A stretch of 64,000 nt of DNA from Symbiotaphrina buchneri. Lineage: Eukaryota > Ascomycota > Symbiotaphrinales > Symbiotaphrinaceae. The notes beneath the pieces were generated by a model. It had not been told where the DNA came from. It saw nothing but the letters and a program-made list of their open reading frames with translations, and did no database searches. The translations under genes were made by a program, and so were the position numbers. The DNA lies in NCBI GenBank assembly GCA_001599915.1, contig BCIG01000004.1, positions 248,001 to 312,000 on the forward strand, written 5' to 3'. Numbering within the stretch: position 1 is the stretch's first letter; each line of letters begins with the position of its first letter. Of this stretch, positions 1-12,186 are shown piece by piece.

Positions 1-709
1 GCCATGGTCATGTCTAAGTTCAAAACACTGCATCAACAACAGCTCTGACCAAGCTCTGATTCAATCACAGAGCCCAGAGAGATCGGTTGTTCTGGGATTT
101 GATATTGGTTGAATGGCACGGAATGAGTCGGAAAGTCGGCAGGATTGGAGGCCGACGTGCCCCTCATCACGTGATGACATGTTATATACACAAAGCTGCT
201 CAACTTCGAAGAGGCCTTTGAAGACCTTGTCTAAACCCAGCCAAGCATATTGGTAGCTTTGTCTCCGGCCTGGATAATATAATATACAGGTACATGGAAT
301 AAGCGGGCCGAGACGGCCGTGGCACAGGCAGGTGAAGCCGAAAATCGTGGTGTGACTGGTTCTGGCGGTAGCTTGGGGATCTCATTGTGCCTTCGAGATA
401 GAGTAAAATGCACAAGAGCAATTGCTACCTAATTGTCAGTTCATGGCCTCTGTGTCTATCTAGGGCTTGCGCAAATTGTTCTCGAAAAGATTAGAAAGTA
501 CCCTTCAAGTAAGTGTCGTCGGACATCAATATGCGCACGAGAGCTTTCTACGGTCAAACCATCAGGATCTCGCTTCGCGGTCGCACCGTAGCCCCCTCGC
601 TCCCCACCGACCGACCGACTCCTGCCGACCACGGACCAAAATCCGCCGTCTCGCCGTCCGCTCAACACCGATCTGGGAAGCTGCTGATCCGCATGCGCCC
701 AATACCACG
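1..709. other. Upstream non-coding region
   Basis: I find no convincing gene here. Short open frames on both strands lack codon structure or recognisable motifs. A perfect TCACGTGA E-box-type palindrome lies near 168-175. The last 200 bases are pyrimidine-rich and read as promoter and 5' leader of the downstream zinc-cluster gene. Confidence 0.5.
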
Positions 710-3617
710 ATGGAGATCGATCCTCGTCTGCAAGGCACAGGCCAGTCCTTGGAATCTGTTCCACCGAGCCTGCATTCCCATGGCCTGCCGGCCTTCACAC
801 CCGATTCCGCTTCCCCGGCCTACTATTACCTCTCCCAGAACGGGCAGGGCGCCAGCTACAGTCCCGGCACCCAAAGTGACGGTCACGCTGAAGGTGACAA
901 TGGCAATCCCACAGATCCTAAAAGGCCGCGCGCCTGTGAAGCGTGTCGTGGCCTCAAAGTGAGGTGCGAACTCGACGCCGAAAATCCGACGGGTTCTTGC
1001 AGAAGATGCGCAAAAGCTGGCCGCGCATGCGTCGTCACTGTGCCGAGCCGCAAGAGGCAGAAGAAGACCGACAGTCGTGTAGCGGAGTTGGAAAAGAAGA
1101 TTGACGCCCTGACGGCGAGTTTGCAGGCGTCAAAGTCTTCGAGAACTACGGAGAGTGGCAGTGCGGACCAAAGTCCTGAAGAGAGCTATGGAAATATGGC
1201 TCAGGGGCTTGCTGGGAATCGATTTGCAACATCTTTTACAGGCTCACCGCAGACCAAGACACCCTCCTCGCCTCACCAATGGGCACAGCCATATCTTCAC
1301 TCATCGACGCCGGCAGACAATGGTGCCGTGAGAGGTCCGTCTGTTCCAGTAAACGCGGGTCAGAAACGAAAACACTCCGGCGAGTCTCGGTACGGATCTA
1401 CTGCAGGTGGTTCAATACAGACTCCCAATGCTAGTTCTAGCATCCCGCAATCCAGTTCGGGTATCATGCCAGCAGGAAACGGGGCGCCCAATATACACTC
1501 ATTCCTTATGCCAAAGAGCACTCCGAACTCGGGATCCGTCCTCACGCCCGAATCCGCCACGTCCCCACATAACGGTCACAAGCGCCAAACTCCTGCGGAA
1601 GGTCGTCAGCCTAGTTATGAGTATGCTGATGTGATTGACCGCCGTTTGATCGATGCTGAGACAGCAGCTGAGATATTCGATCGATATGTGAACGAGATGG
1701 CTCCTCATCTTCCAATAGTCGTCTTTCCGCCTGGCACCACAGCTGCTGAAGTTCGCAAAACGAAGCCGACATTGTTCCTGTCGGTCCTATCTGCCGCTTC
1801 CGGTCCGTTGAGCTCGGACATCCAGCGTCAGCTCACGAAAGAAGTCATGCGAATATTCGCCGATCGTATCATCTGTAATGGCGAAAAGTCGCTGGAGCTT
1901 ATACAGGCATTACATGTTTCAACGTTGTGGTACTGGCCACCCGAGCACTATGAGGAGCTGAAGTTCTACCAACTCATCCACATAGCTGCAATCATGGCGA
2001 TCGACATCGGAATGGGGAGGTCTAGCAAGTTGATGAAGGCCAAACAGCTTGGCGCCACTTTGTGGAAAGATCACCCGTGGAGGCGTGCTCCTTTACCCCA
2101 AGCAGATAGCTTAGAAGCCAGAAGGGCGTGGCTGGGTTGTTATATCTTATGCAATAAGTATGGATTCATAGTCAATGCGGTTTCGATTGCTGACGAGATT
2201 CAACTTCGCAGTGCTTCCATGTCATTGAGGCGGCCGAACTTCATTCGATGGACATCCTACATGGATGAATGTCTGAACCTTCTGGAGACATCCCCAGAGG
2301 CTTACCCGTCGGATAAGCTCGTCTGTCAATGGGCCCGCGTCCAACATATTGCCGAGGAAATAGGGATACAGTTCTCCATGGATGATCCCTCCGTGACGGT
2401 ATCAATCACCGACCCAAAGGTTCAGTATGCTTTGAAGGGGTTTGAGCGACAATTGGAGCAATGGAGCGCGGGGATTCCAGCAGAGCTGCGTAGTCGTGAG
2501 TACTAAAGATGCCTGTGTTAAGACAATAGCTAACGACTGCAGCGCTTTTGAAACTTTGTGAACATCACATCAGCCTCTACATGCACGAAATTGTAATGCA
2601 CGCGGATCCGCAAGTGGAGGCTTCTAAAAGTGGCGGCTCCGAGGACGTGTCACGGTGTCTGCACCAGTATGGCGTCTTAAGCCCAGTCCACATCAATGCC
2701 TTATCCACGTGTCTTGCATCGGTCCACACGGTACTGGAGACGTTTTTGGCATTCGATGTGGAAACAATTCGGACAATACCTATCTTCCACTTTGTCCGTG
2801 TCGCCTACGCGGTTGTGGTGTTGATGAAACTGCACTTTGCAGTCAAGGCTCCCAACAGCGAGCTGGGAAAGGTTGTGAATAAGGAGCATCTCAAAGTCGA
2901 GTACTACTTAGACGCTCTTCTGGACATCTTTAGAGCCTCCGCAGAAAACGACAAATTCCGTCCCGCGGCCAAATTCCTGATGGTTTTGACCATGCTTAAG
3001 ACATGGTTCCAGAAGCAAAGAGACAACAAAAACGGAGCGGCCGCCACAGATGGCAAGGCGGCTTCTGGGCCGCCGGCTGTTTGGGCAGTTAGTTCACAAC
3101 CAGAAGCCCGGTCAGGAAATGTTGGGGAGCTCCCGCGTCCGCCTTCGACTTCCACGCAATCTCTAAACTCGGTCCTGGACCTGGACAGTCAATGTCTCCG
3201 GATGGTAGTACCCAACTACCATCCTCCTATGGACACGCAAATACTCCCCTGCATCTACTGAGCGAAGTGGCGATGGGCAATTCAAACGGAGTAGACAGTT
3301 CCGCGATGAACAACATGCCGGATCAACGGGCTAGCAGCGGTTGGTACCAGTTCAACAACACCGAAGGGACACCGGTGGCACAGTATACCATGGGACCTCC
3401 GCCAGCGCATGGATCGCTGGTCGGAACCGGAGAACAATCGACGGTCCCTATGATTGGCGACTACGGGTCGCAGTTCGCCATGAACGACGGGTTAGACCCC
3501 TCCGCCGGGTACCAGTTAACCGATAGTGATCTTTCTTCTTTGTTCATGGATGATGTACTTTTCAACTTTACCATGGATGGGACGCCGTCGCTCTTTGATA
3601 GTGGATGGGGTTTGTGA
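710..3617 (+). CDS. Zn2Cys6 transcription factor, War1/WarA-like
   Basis: Three exons (710-2495, 2543-3087, 3189-3617) give about 919 aa. The introns have donors GTGAGT and GTTAGT, both end in CAG, and phases join cleanly. A zinc cluster starts at residue 76 (Cys 76, 79, 86, 97, 100, 107), followed by a basic stretch and a short coiled coil (about 116-140), then a Ser/Pro-rich linker and a fungal-specific regulatory domain. The C-terminus is Asp/Gly-rich and acidic, as in an activation domain. The linker and cluster resemble the War1/WarA weak-acid-stress regulators, so a nuclear activator of stress or transporter genes is likely; that assignment is from memory of the family. I chose the ATG at 710 because the frame upstream of it is low-quality leader. 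An MFS transporter follows on the same strand. Confidence 0.85.
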
Positions 3618-4202
3618 TTACTGGCTTCTGGAGCAGTGGCTTTGATTAAGGCGAGAACGGCGTTTGCAGCAGCGGTAATGATAGCTTCGGCCGGCTTTTT
3701 GCTTTTCGCTTTCGGCTTCGAACTTGATCCATATTGGCTTCAGTCTTGCTCGCCGATTGCAATAGGTGTAAGCTTTCTACGATGTATTCATAATTCCGTC
3801 TAGACAAATTGTTTGTGATGACTGGACATTGTTGTATCACAGACATAACAGGTTAGGAGTAAGGTCGGCCACCCGCAGGGTGCCTGCCACTTGTTGCGTG
3901 CGTGATTGAGCAAGCACAGCGCAAAACTTTAGATAACGCTAAGATTTGCACTTAGATAAGGTACCTTGGTGGAGATTTTGGGTGTTATCGATTTCCGTGA
4001 CGTCTTAAAGATACGAGGACCCTTGCTAGCTGAATTGCAACCCCCAAAGAAAAACCTCTTTCTTCCTGGACCGTTCCAGGGAAAATTTCCTTCCGCCCTC
4101 AAGCCTTACCAGGCATCATTTACGATTAGCTCTCTCGCGCCATCATCGCTCTCATAACCAAGTGTCTTCTCTGACTACTTGATCATCTCTAAGCCGACAG
4201 TC
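3618..4202. other. Intergenic region between regulator and transporter
   Basis: No gene seen. Two similar TTTAGATAA / TTAGATAAGG words occur near 3930-3960. The 3' half is pyrimidine-rich (TCTCTCGCGCCATCATCGC type), as expected of the leader of the transporter gene. Confidence 0.5.
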
Positions 4203-6076
4203 ATGGACGGAGCTGCGCAAAATGGCCGGAGGGGCAGCTCGCCTAGAACGTCCCCAAGACGAAAATCGAGCGTTATCGGGGAATGGATCCCCGCACTCGT
4301 ACAGGAGGAGCCGCTCACAGCTTTCGAAGTATCCAAGGCGAAGAGAATTCGTGAGTAGACCTGCCAGTTTTCCGGAATATCGGGGATTAACCTTTCCCAG
4401 TCCAAGTCGCAACCGCCGTTTTCTACTGCCTATTCGCCGCAGGCATTGTCTTCGGGTTTGCCGCCATCAAACCGGTCTTGGTGAAGGAGGGCGTATATCA
4501 TGAGCTCTGCGAGGCCGACGCCCTCGTCGACAAACCGCGGAGCTGCTCTGCTCAAGAGATAAGGTAACGCGTTCCACTGGGTATCTCCCGACTCTGTGCT
4601 GATTTGGTCCCTCTGCCAGACTCAATCTCATGTTCACCATTGCTGCCGTCGCGACAAATGTTTGCGCCTTGCCTGTGGGGACAGTGCTTGATCGTTGGGG
4701 CCCGAAGGCATGCGGAATAATCGGGAGCATATTCATCGCCATTGGATGCGCCCTTCTTGCCTTTGCACATGCTATTCCGGGCGACGCTTATATTCCAGGT
4801 TATCTTTCCTGGCTCTTGGGGGTCCATTTGTTTTCATATCATGCTTCCAGTTATCGAATACCTTCCCCGCGCATTCCGGATTGATATTGTCCATGCTCAC
4901 AGGAGCATTTGACGCCTCAAGCGCCATATTTCTGATTTATCGCATCATCTACACCAAATCTGGCGGGAACTTCGGGCCTCAAAAATTCTTCCTGATATAT
5001 TTGGTGGTGCCCGCGTTCATACTCGCCGTCCAGCTGTTCCTGATGCCGTCGAAATCATATAAGACTGTCGGGGAAGTCAAGAAAGAGCTGGAAGACGAGG
5101 CGAATGATGCTCACGACTCAGATGAGGAACTTGAAGACCCAGAGGAAATCCAGCGTGTCCGTGAGGAACGGAGGTTCCGTCGCGAGAGTGTCATGAGCGA
5201 GGTCACGGAGCTTCTTGGGTCGAAGGGAGCCGAAAGCCAGGCCAAGAAGGAAGAAACGCAAAGGAAAATCAGCGGCGTTTGGGGTGCAATGCACGGTTGC
5301 TCGGCCTCGAGGCAGATAATGTCTCCATGGTTCGTGCTGATTACGTTGTTCACTCTGATCCAGATGACTCGGGTAAGTATACCTACAGTATCTTGTTGGT
5401 CCACGTTTTGCTAAGCCACCACAGATCAACTTCTTCGTGGCCACCATTCGTACGCAGTATGACTACATTTTCCACGACTATGACAAAGCTGTTCAGATCA
5501 ACGAGTTCTTTGATCTGGCTCTACCACTTGGCGGCTTGATCTCTATCCCGTTCATTGGAATAGTATTGGACAATACCAGCACACCCTTTGTCTTGAGCAT
5601 GCTGGTTTCAGTTGCAACCATCATCGGGGTGCTGGGTGTTCTGCCGTATACTTGGGCTGCCTATGCCAACGTGTGTCTCTTTGTGCTCTACCGGCCATTC
5701 TACTACACCGCAGTCTCGTAAGTGGAACTGACTTGCTGAACGTGTAGCAAGGAATAAAAGGCTAACTATCGTCACTAGCGACTACGCCGCCAAGGTCTTC
5801 GGCTTTGAGACTTTCGGAAAAGTCTACGGACTGATCATCTGTATCTCGGGTCTCTTCAACTTCACCCAGTCGGGCTTGGATGCTCTGACGCACAGGGTGT
5901 TTAATCACAACCCCGTGCCTGTCAACATCATATTACTGGTGGTGGCTTTCGTCGTGGGGTCGGCCTTGGTCAGCTTCGTCTGGTATAAGAGCCGATCGAT
6001 CATGAGGGAAAGCCTTGAAACGGAGGCTGAGGGTGCGACGGAAGCGCTGATGCCCGGCGCTACCCAGACGCCCTAG
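4203..6076 (+). CDS. MFS transporter, Fmp42/LAT3 (SLC43)-like, with a one-base frame break
   Basis: Exons are 4203-4350, 4401-4563, 4620-5372, 5425-5717 and 5779-6076, all with GT-AG borders in phase. The product would be about 551 aa with 12 hydrophobic helices, a DRWGP loop after helix 2, and a long acidic cytoplasmic loop between helices 6 and 7 (Asp/Glu-rich, about 5080-5180). The family holds vacuolar or plasma-membrane amino-acid-type carriers; the substrate here is unknown. Within exon 3 the frame switches at about 4806-4808: the upstream frame reads IPGYLS and the downstream frame FLALGGPFVF. Both sides look like one continuous helix, and no intron of the right length and phase explains the switch. 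Summed exons are one base short of a multiple of three. It is either a sequence error in a T run or a real lesion. Confidence 0.75.
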
Positions 6077-6252
6077 TTTGGCATGTTCAGTGGAGGTTGG
6101 AGGTGAGATTGTACAGATGTGTATAGTTCATTGTCATTTATCCACTCCAGAACAGGAGTCGCTGCGATGTGTATTTAATGCCGACTTTTCAAATACGTCA
6201 GGGAATGGGGAAGAAGCGACAGACCACAGGTCGGTTAGTGTATATAAGCTCT

Positions 6253-8080
6253 TCAGTCAATATCTAATAATTGATACCGGCCGCCGTGCCTGTCCAGTGC
6301 GTCCTCGACCCTCTCCATCACGGCAAGAACCTTCTCCTCTTGCAATCGCTGTCCTACTACTTGAATGGCCACGGGCAGTCCATGCATCTTATCCGCATCA
6401 TAATGCTTGTAGGCGCCCCTGGCGACCCCGTTGAGGCCTTTGAAGCTGAAATCGGGGGGCAGCTGGTCCAGGGTCTTGTCGACATGTGTCACCGGGATGA
6501 TGCCGCACGTATAGTCAAGCTTTCACCGACGTCAACAGAGATATCAAGCAAACGCAGGCTGTTCTTTCGACTCACCAGATTGAACAGAAAGGTATAACCA
6601 CAGCTACTAACGGCGTCCTTCATGCCATCATGCGGTACAGCAGGCGTGGCATTAGGCGGCGTGATGAGGAAATCGAGCTTCGCTTCCTTCTGCCACCACT
6701 CATGCCACCGAGCCTTGTACGCCTCGCGCCGCGCCACCAGCTTCCAGTTTTCATACGCCGTCTTCGGGTGGAAGTCCTTCAGAAGGCCGGCCCAGAGCTC
6801 GTCGCGCTGGACGTATTTGACCCAGAGGTAGTAGAGGTACTTGACGGGGCGAGGGATCCGCATCCAGAAGAGCATCTGAGCGGCCCCAGGGTCATTCCAT
6901 TCGCCCGTGCGGAAGAAGGAGCGGAAGGTCTTGCAGCCGTCGGCGTTGAGCAGTTGAGAGGCGATCACGAGGGCTTCGTAGGGAGACGGCGGCGTCACGT
7001 CTACCACTTCATGACCTTCCGCGCGCAGTGCCGCCGCGGCCTGCTCCAGAGCTCGAGCACATGCCGGGGCTGGCGTGACGACGCCGTCATCCCTCATTAC
7101 TCCAACTCTAAAACGCTTCTGTTCCTTGGCGGCGGTCTCTTGCTCCTCCCGCCATGGAACCGGGTGCACGCTGTGGTCATAGTCCCATGGCTTCATGGAG
7201 ATCATGCTTCGCGTAAAGTAGGTGAGGTCCCATAGTGTCCTCGCCATGGGGCTAAAGACGGACGGGATCCCCTCCTGGCCGGGCATGCTCGTGTTCATAC
7301 CGGCCTTGGGCCAGCGGCCCGTGGAACAGCGGAGCGAGTAGATGCCTGAGAAATGTGCCGGTGCGCGCACGGAGCCTGCCACGTCGGAGCCAATGCCTAT
7401 CCGGCCGCCAAGGGCTAGCAGCGCCCCTTCACCTCCGGTCGATCCGCCAGGTGAGTAATTGGGGTTGTGGGGGTTCTTGCACCGTCCCCAGACGTCGTTG
7501 GTAGATTCGAACGAAAGCAGGGTGATGGGCAGAGCCGTCTTGACATACGGGATCGCGCCTGCATCTTTCAAGATCCGGACCATGGCACCATCCTTCGGCC
7601 AAGGTTTGCCCACATTGCACGAGTAGCCCACCGTGGTGTCGAATCCGCCGACAACAATGGAATCCTTAAGAGACACGGGTATGCCTGCCAAGGGCCCTTT
7701 CAGATTGACGTCTGTGGTGGCCCAGGTCTCGGCCTCGGGCAACATCACCTCGGTCAGGCAATTGGTCTTCGCGTGGGCGCGAATGGCGATTTTGCCATAG
7801 GTGCGCAAGATGTCCACGGGCTGAAGCACGCCCTCGTGCACGTCCCGGACGAGCTCGTCGATAGGCCGGTTGATCGTCGTACGGTCATGGCTGTTGATCG
7901 GGACCAAATAGGGCTCCGGCAGGTTTATAATTCGAATTGCCCGCTCTTGTTGTTTGCGTTGGCTGATTGTCCAATCGGGGTCAGTGTACGAACGTAAGGA
8001 TGGCGGGCGTGACAGCCGGGATTCGGGGTATCATACCAGGCACGTCTGTGCTCGAAATAATCAAAGGGAGGAAGCACCAT
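6253..8080 (-). CDS. Amidase (amidase-signature / acetamidase-FAAH type)
   Basis: Three exons are read right to left: 8080-8037, 7962-6576 and 6519-6253, giving about 565 aa. The fold carries the Ser-Ser-Lys triad: Lys about 114 (SLKDS), cis-Ser about 189 (GGSTGGE) and nucleophile Ser about 212 (GSDVAGSVR). These enzymes hydrolyse carboxylic amides to acid plus ammonia or amine; fungal members include acetamidases and fatty-acid-amide-hydrolase relatives, and the substrate is not predictable. The long frame has no ATG at its beginning. A short first exon (ATG at 8080, donor GTATGA, CTGAC branch site, acceptor CAG at 7963) restores a normal N-terminus in phase, so I prefer that start. It converges on the transporter gene with 176 bases between the stops. 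Confidence 0.85.
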
Positions 8081-9161
8081 GATGGATGGTCGACACTCTG
8101 GACCTCTTGATCACTATCCCCTACTCCACCAAGGACAACGAAGGAGGATGTTGGAGGAAGAATGCTGTATGTAGGTCGAACGGGCAGGCGCGAAAGAGCG
8201 GCGAGGCGGTTTCGGGGGTCAAGGTTCAAGGGTCAAAGTCCCCCAAAGTCCCCCGCCCGGGCTGATAACGATAACCCGCGTAGGCCTGCCGATTCAGGAA
8301 TGGAGCCGGCCGCTAATGGAGTTGCGTTTCCGACAACCCCTGAAACCCCCGGTGACCCCTGAACACATTGGCCCGCGCTTAGAGATCTGCTTACTCTCTT
8401 TGTCCAACGACCTCCTCATCCAATCATTCGCTTCCCAACATGCTACATCTCAGATTGAAGCATCGACATACGGTGATCTTGCTAATAACAATAAATAGCA
8501 GCCGCCGGCTATCCAGACCGCTGTCAGAGCTCAAGACATAGTACTGGCGTGGTCCACCTTGGAACGTTTGACAGGCTCAAAGAGACTCTGCGACAGGCAT
8601 CGTTTCTGCTATCTCCAAGTCTCACAGATCGGATTCAGTTCACTGGCTGGCGTCAACGCTCCATATAAACTTTATGTGTGCAGGCGGCAATGTGCCAACC
8701 GCGCTCGCCTCATCAAGACATCCGATTCGGATCCTGAAGCCTGACTGGATGACGGGGCGCATAGCAAAGTCATGGTCAAGACTGGCACCGCTTCAGGAAT
8801 TTATAGATCTAGAACTCCACTTGACCCTCTGTGTTTGGCTCCCGGAGATGATCATAGCGCGGCCATATATGTATATAAATGGACTCCAAGTCCTCGAGAC
8901 TTCCTTTTTTTCGTCAGCATCTTCAAAGCAACACAACTTCTGCGTGTAACGAATTTCCTTGTCTTTTCTGGCATTCGATTTTCCTTTTCTCGTCTTGAAA
9001 GACTTTCCTTGAATACATTCGAGACACTTCATTCCTTGATACCAGAGAACTCTGCCGTGCAGAACCAGTTTTGTCTGTTCTTATACGACTTTTTGCATCA
9101 CTACCTACCTTCCTTACTGCATTGTCGATTGTGATCGGATCAAACATCGACGTCAATCAAA
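8081..9161. promoter_or_regulatory. Divergent promoter region, amidase / MARVEL gene
   Basis: No gene seen. A TATATAAA box lies at 8872-8879, followed by about 250 bases of pyrimidine-rich sequence running to the MARVEL ATG, consistent with a core promoter and long 5' leader for that gene. The left half is GC-rich and serves the amidase. Confidence 0.45.
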
Positions 9162-9845
9162 ATGGCTAAGTACGGAGCTCTGGGAGCCACCTTCACTATC
9201 GTCCGCGGCCTTCAAGCCGTTTCCTTGATCTCGATCATCGGGATGACGGCCAACTTCATCTCCGAGATGGTGACCAACAACACGTCCCCGCCCAACGTCC
9301 TCGTGGGCACCTTGAGTGTGGTAAGCAAGCACCATCCTCCCTTCAAGCCCCCTGAACATCCCGATCTGACGCGCGGGCTCCAGACCTGCATCGCGGTGCT
9401 GTACTGCGCCATCACCTTCATCCTCTACCTCGACTCGATCCTGCCCTTCCTCATCAACGCCGGTATGGACGGCCTGCTGCTGATCGCCGTCATCGTCGTC
9501 GCCGTCACCGTCGGCAAGCCGCTCTCGTTCCTTAACTGCCCCGCTATCGGCACCGACGGCGGCTCTACGTACGACTTCACCTCCTCGCTCGGCCACAACA
9601 TCGCCCAAGCCGCCACCGTCGACTACGATGTCTGGATCGGCGCCACCAAGACCGCTTGCTACGAGATGAAGGCCATCTGGGGCCTCAGTATTGCGCTTTG
9701 GTAAGTTGCACTTCTTGCACGCTCCGTTTTGCCTCGACCCGCTGACTGACCCTACCCCAGCATCCTATTTGCTTTCTCTGTCATCTGCAGCATTTGCCTC
9801 TGGCGTCGTATCAAAGCGCAAGCTCCGAAGAACATCGAGGCGTAG
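9162..9845 (+). CDS. MARVEL-domain membrane protein
   Basis: Exons 9162-9320, 9384-9700 and 9761-9845 encode about 186 aa. The first intron is 63 nt, a multiple of three, so the frame also runs through it; its GTAAGC donor and CAG acceptor and the non-helical translation argue that it is spliced out. Four hydrophobic segments (about residues 10-30, 48-70, 78-95 and 150-175) with short loops match the fungal MARVEL fold, found in plasma-membrane and vesicle tetraspanning proteins. The C-terminus is short and basic. ATG context AAAATGGC is good. The role is not predictable beyond membrane organisation. Confidence 0.8.
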
Positions 9846-10333
9846 TTTAGCTCCAGTCAAAGTGGGCTAGATGAACGACCTACCGAGCATCTGGCTGGCC
9901 ACAATTTGAGAGGGGAGAATGCAGACAGAATGGTGACGGGAAGACTAATAGAAATTTGGCAAAGAAAACATTGGATTTGCGGCGTTCTGATTTTTTATAA
10001 TCCGGGTCGGACCTACCTTCGCTCGTTCAATGGTTCGCTTCTGTCTTTTAGATCATCTCGGACCTCATAGCTTAATTGATGCGCTCAGGTCTTGACCACT
10101 CCAGTTTAATGTCTGCAAAGCCTGTGTTGATGTGATCCAAGTATGGCATTGCACCGTCGTCCAAGGAGCATGTCATAAACGGCTAAGCGGAAAGACAAAG
10201 GGGTCGTAAAGGGATATATATTTCGCTAAAAGGCACCGGAGCAGCTAAAGATGAATGTAGCTCTTGGAGATAGTACTACTATAACCTGACGCCTGCTAGA
10301 CCGCAGAATGTGCACGAAATGCCAAACGCCCTC
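9846..10333. other. Convergent 3' intergenic region
   Basis: This lies between the MARVEL stop and the FYVE-RING stop. It holds no open frame of note. AT-rich stretches (for example near 9995 and 10215) could serve as polyadenylation regions for either gene. Confidence 0.45.
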
Positions 10334-12186
10334 CTAATCCCGATGGACCGGGCAAGCGCCTGCTCCCTTGGTATTCCACCACTGCCTGATGCACGTCTAT
10401 AAAGCCAGGTCAGAAAAGCGTCAAACCATGCGACGAACAAGATGAGATCACCTACCCTGTGAAACTTGCACAGACACTCCAGCCTTGCCATCTCCGCACC
10501 CACTTCAAAATCTTCAAAGCAGATGACACATTCTTGCGTCTCCCCGTCCTCGCCGACGCAATCCTTTTCCGTGGCCCGGTAGACCAGCATACGGCTACCA
10601 GCACGCCTATGCACTATGGGAGGCGGGGATCTTGCCTGCTCGCCGCCCGACTGGTCGGCTGTCATCGCCGATGCTGCCACCGCCGCGGCCGTCGCTACGG
10701 ACGCTGGAGCACCGGTCGTATGATGTCCGGAAGAGAAGTGTGATTCGATACACTCAGCCACATGCCGCTCTCTAGCCACTTCGGAACCATCCGGGCCCTT
10801 CGGAGGAAGCTCATTGTGGCATATAGGACACTCGTCTTCCTCGGCTATCTGACGCCTTGCAGGTAATGTCGACGCCGGATCCGCTGAACCAGGTGCCCCT
10901 GCTAAGGACGGTCTTCGGCGGTCCTCGGACGATCCGAGCTGCGGGGTAGAACCCGTGGATGGGTGATGGCCGTGGCGACCATGGAAGCCCAGACGAGGAA
11001 ACCAACTCTGAGCAGGCGCACTCGACGAGGAGGACGCTTCCACGTCATTCAGGAATGTCGGCCTCGACGTATGAGCTTCCCTCAGACTACGTTGTGTCTC
11101 CGCCGCACTAGGTATCGATCGGAAGGGAGCACTTGTCTGTCGGCTGCTGTCTGTAAAAGTCGCACGTCTGCTAGGTAAGCCGAGTGTTGAATTACGTTGA
11201 GAACCAGGCCTGCTCGCAGCCAATCCCTGAACATTATCTCGGTCTCCTCGAGAAGCAGCGCTCGGGGCTAGGTCAGGTCTTCCAATAGCGTTGGGTACAG
11301 ATGCCTCCGCGTCAGCATTCGAAGCTTGTCGCGGTGGAGGTGCCAGATTCGGATCTGGTACACATGGATTGCATATCCGTACCTCTTCTCCTCCACCTAA
11401 AGCCGGGTTAGAGTCCAGAGCTTCCTCCTCTGTGTCTTCACTCTCATCGTAGTCTTGCGTAAGGTCAATCACTCTAGAGTACGCCGCAGGCCACAGGGTC
11501 TCAACACCCGGGGGATGCACAATGTATTGGCGGGGTATGGTGATGCGGTGTGGTGAGCAGTTTGCACACACTACTCGTCCGCACTTCCGACAATGATGTT
11601 TCCTGTACCAGAAGGTGAAGTGTGTGCCACATATAGGACAGTTTGAAACTTCTTCGTCGGGTTGCCAGCGTGGAAGGACCACCTCGCCTCCTCTTCTGTC
11701 ATTACTAGCAGCAGAGCCGCGGTGTCTGAGAGATGGTCTCTCTGGACTGGTCAGATCTATAGCTGTAGCTTCAGAGGTGCCATCCCGCGCCGCCGTTGCG
11801 CGGTCTGCTCTGGTCGAAGGACCCAGGAATGGACGCTGTGAAAGACTGCCCGTCGATTGGACCCTTTGTCCTTGCACATCCGCAGCGTTGGATACCCTGC
11901 TCCGAGCACTGTGTAGAGGGTCCCGCCCCAGACCACTTGTGCGTCCCCTCGCCCTAGACCGGGCCTCATCCCTCAAAAATTCCAGCCATGTCTCGCTTTG
12001 GACCCCTGTCCCATTCGAAGCTCCCGGCCCCGATATTCCATGCACTCCTGGTCCTCGCCCTTCACTGTCACTGTGTAACCTCCTCAGGTCACTAAATCCC
12101 AGAAATGCAGAGTCGGCGCCCCTCCGACCGGCGGCTGAGGTAGTAGATGAGGCTGAGGCAGCTCTGTGGCGCGAGGCAGAATCCAT
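10334..12186 (-). CDS. FYVE and RING zinc-finger protein, probable E3 ubiquitin ligase
   Basis: Exons 12186-10456 and 10396-10334 give about 597 aa. Ordered parts: a disordered Ser/Arg-rich N-terminus; a FYVE domain (WQPDEE, RKHHCRKCG, RVVCANC) that binds PI3P on endosomes; another disordered stretch; a CPIC...H...C finger resembling a small ubiquitin-binding zinc finger; and a C-terminal RING (CVIC ... CLCKFH ... CPVH). The second exon is essential because it completes the RING with TCIRQWW and CPVHRD. FYVE plus RING recalls Pib1-type endosomal or vacuolar ubiquitin ligases. The frame stays open about 55 codons upstream of this ATG with plausible protein but no ATG, so the true start may lie in an unseen 5' exon. 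Confidence 0.8.

Noticed and set aside
467-709. Upstream in-frame extension of the zinc-cluster regulator
   Set aside because: The extension is Arg/Pro/His/Ser-rich leader-like sequence, and no ATG opens it; the ATG at 710 has normal downstream protein.
4799-4850. Possible small intron (GTTATC...TTCCAG) to explain the transporter frame switch
   Set aside because: Its 52-nt length gives the wrong phase and it would delete helix sequence that looks conserved.
9153-9608. Minus-strand frame of about 150 codons, Gly/Asp/Arg-rich
   Set aside because: Antisense shadow of the GC-rich MARVEL exons; composition reflects codon bias, with no motif.
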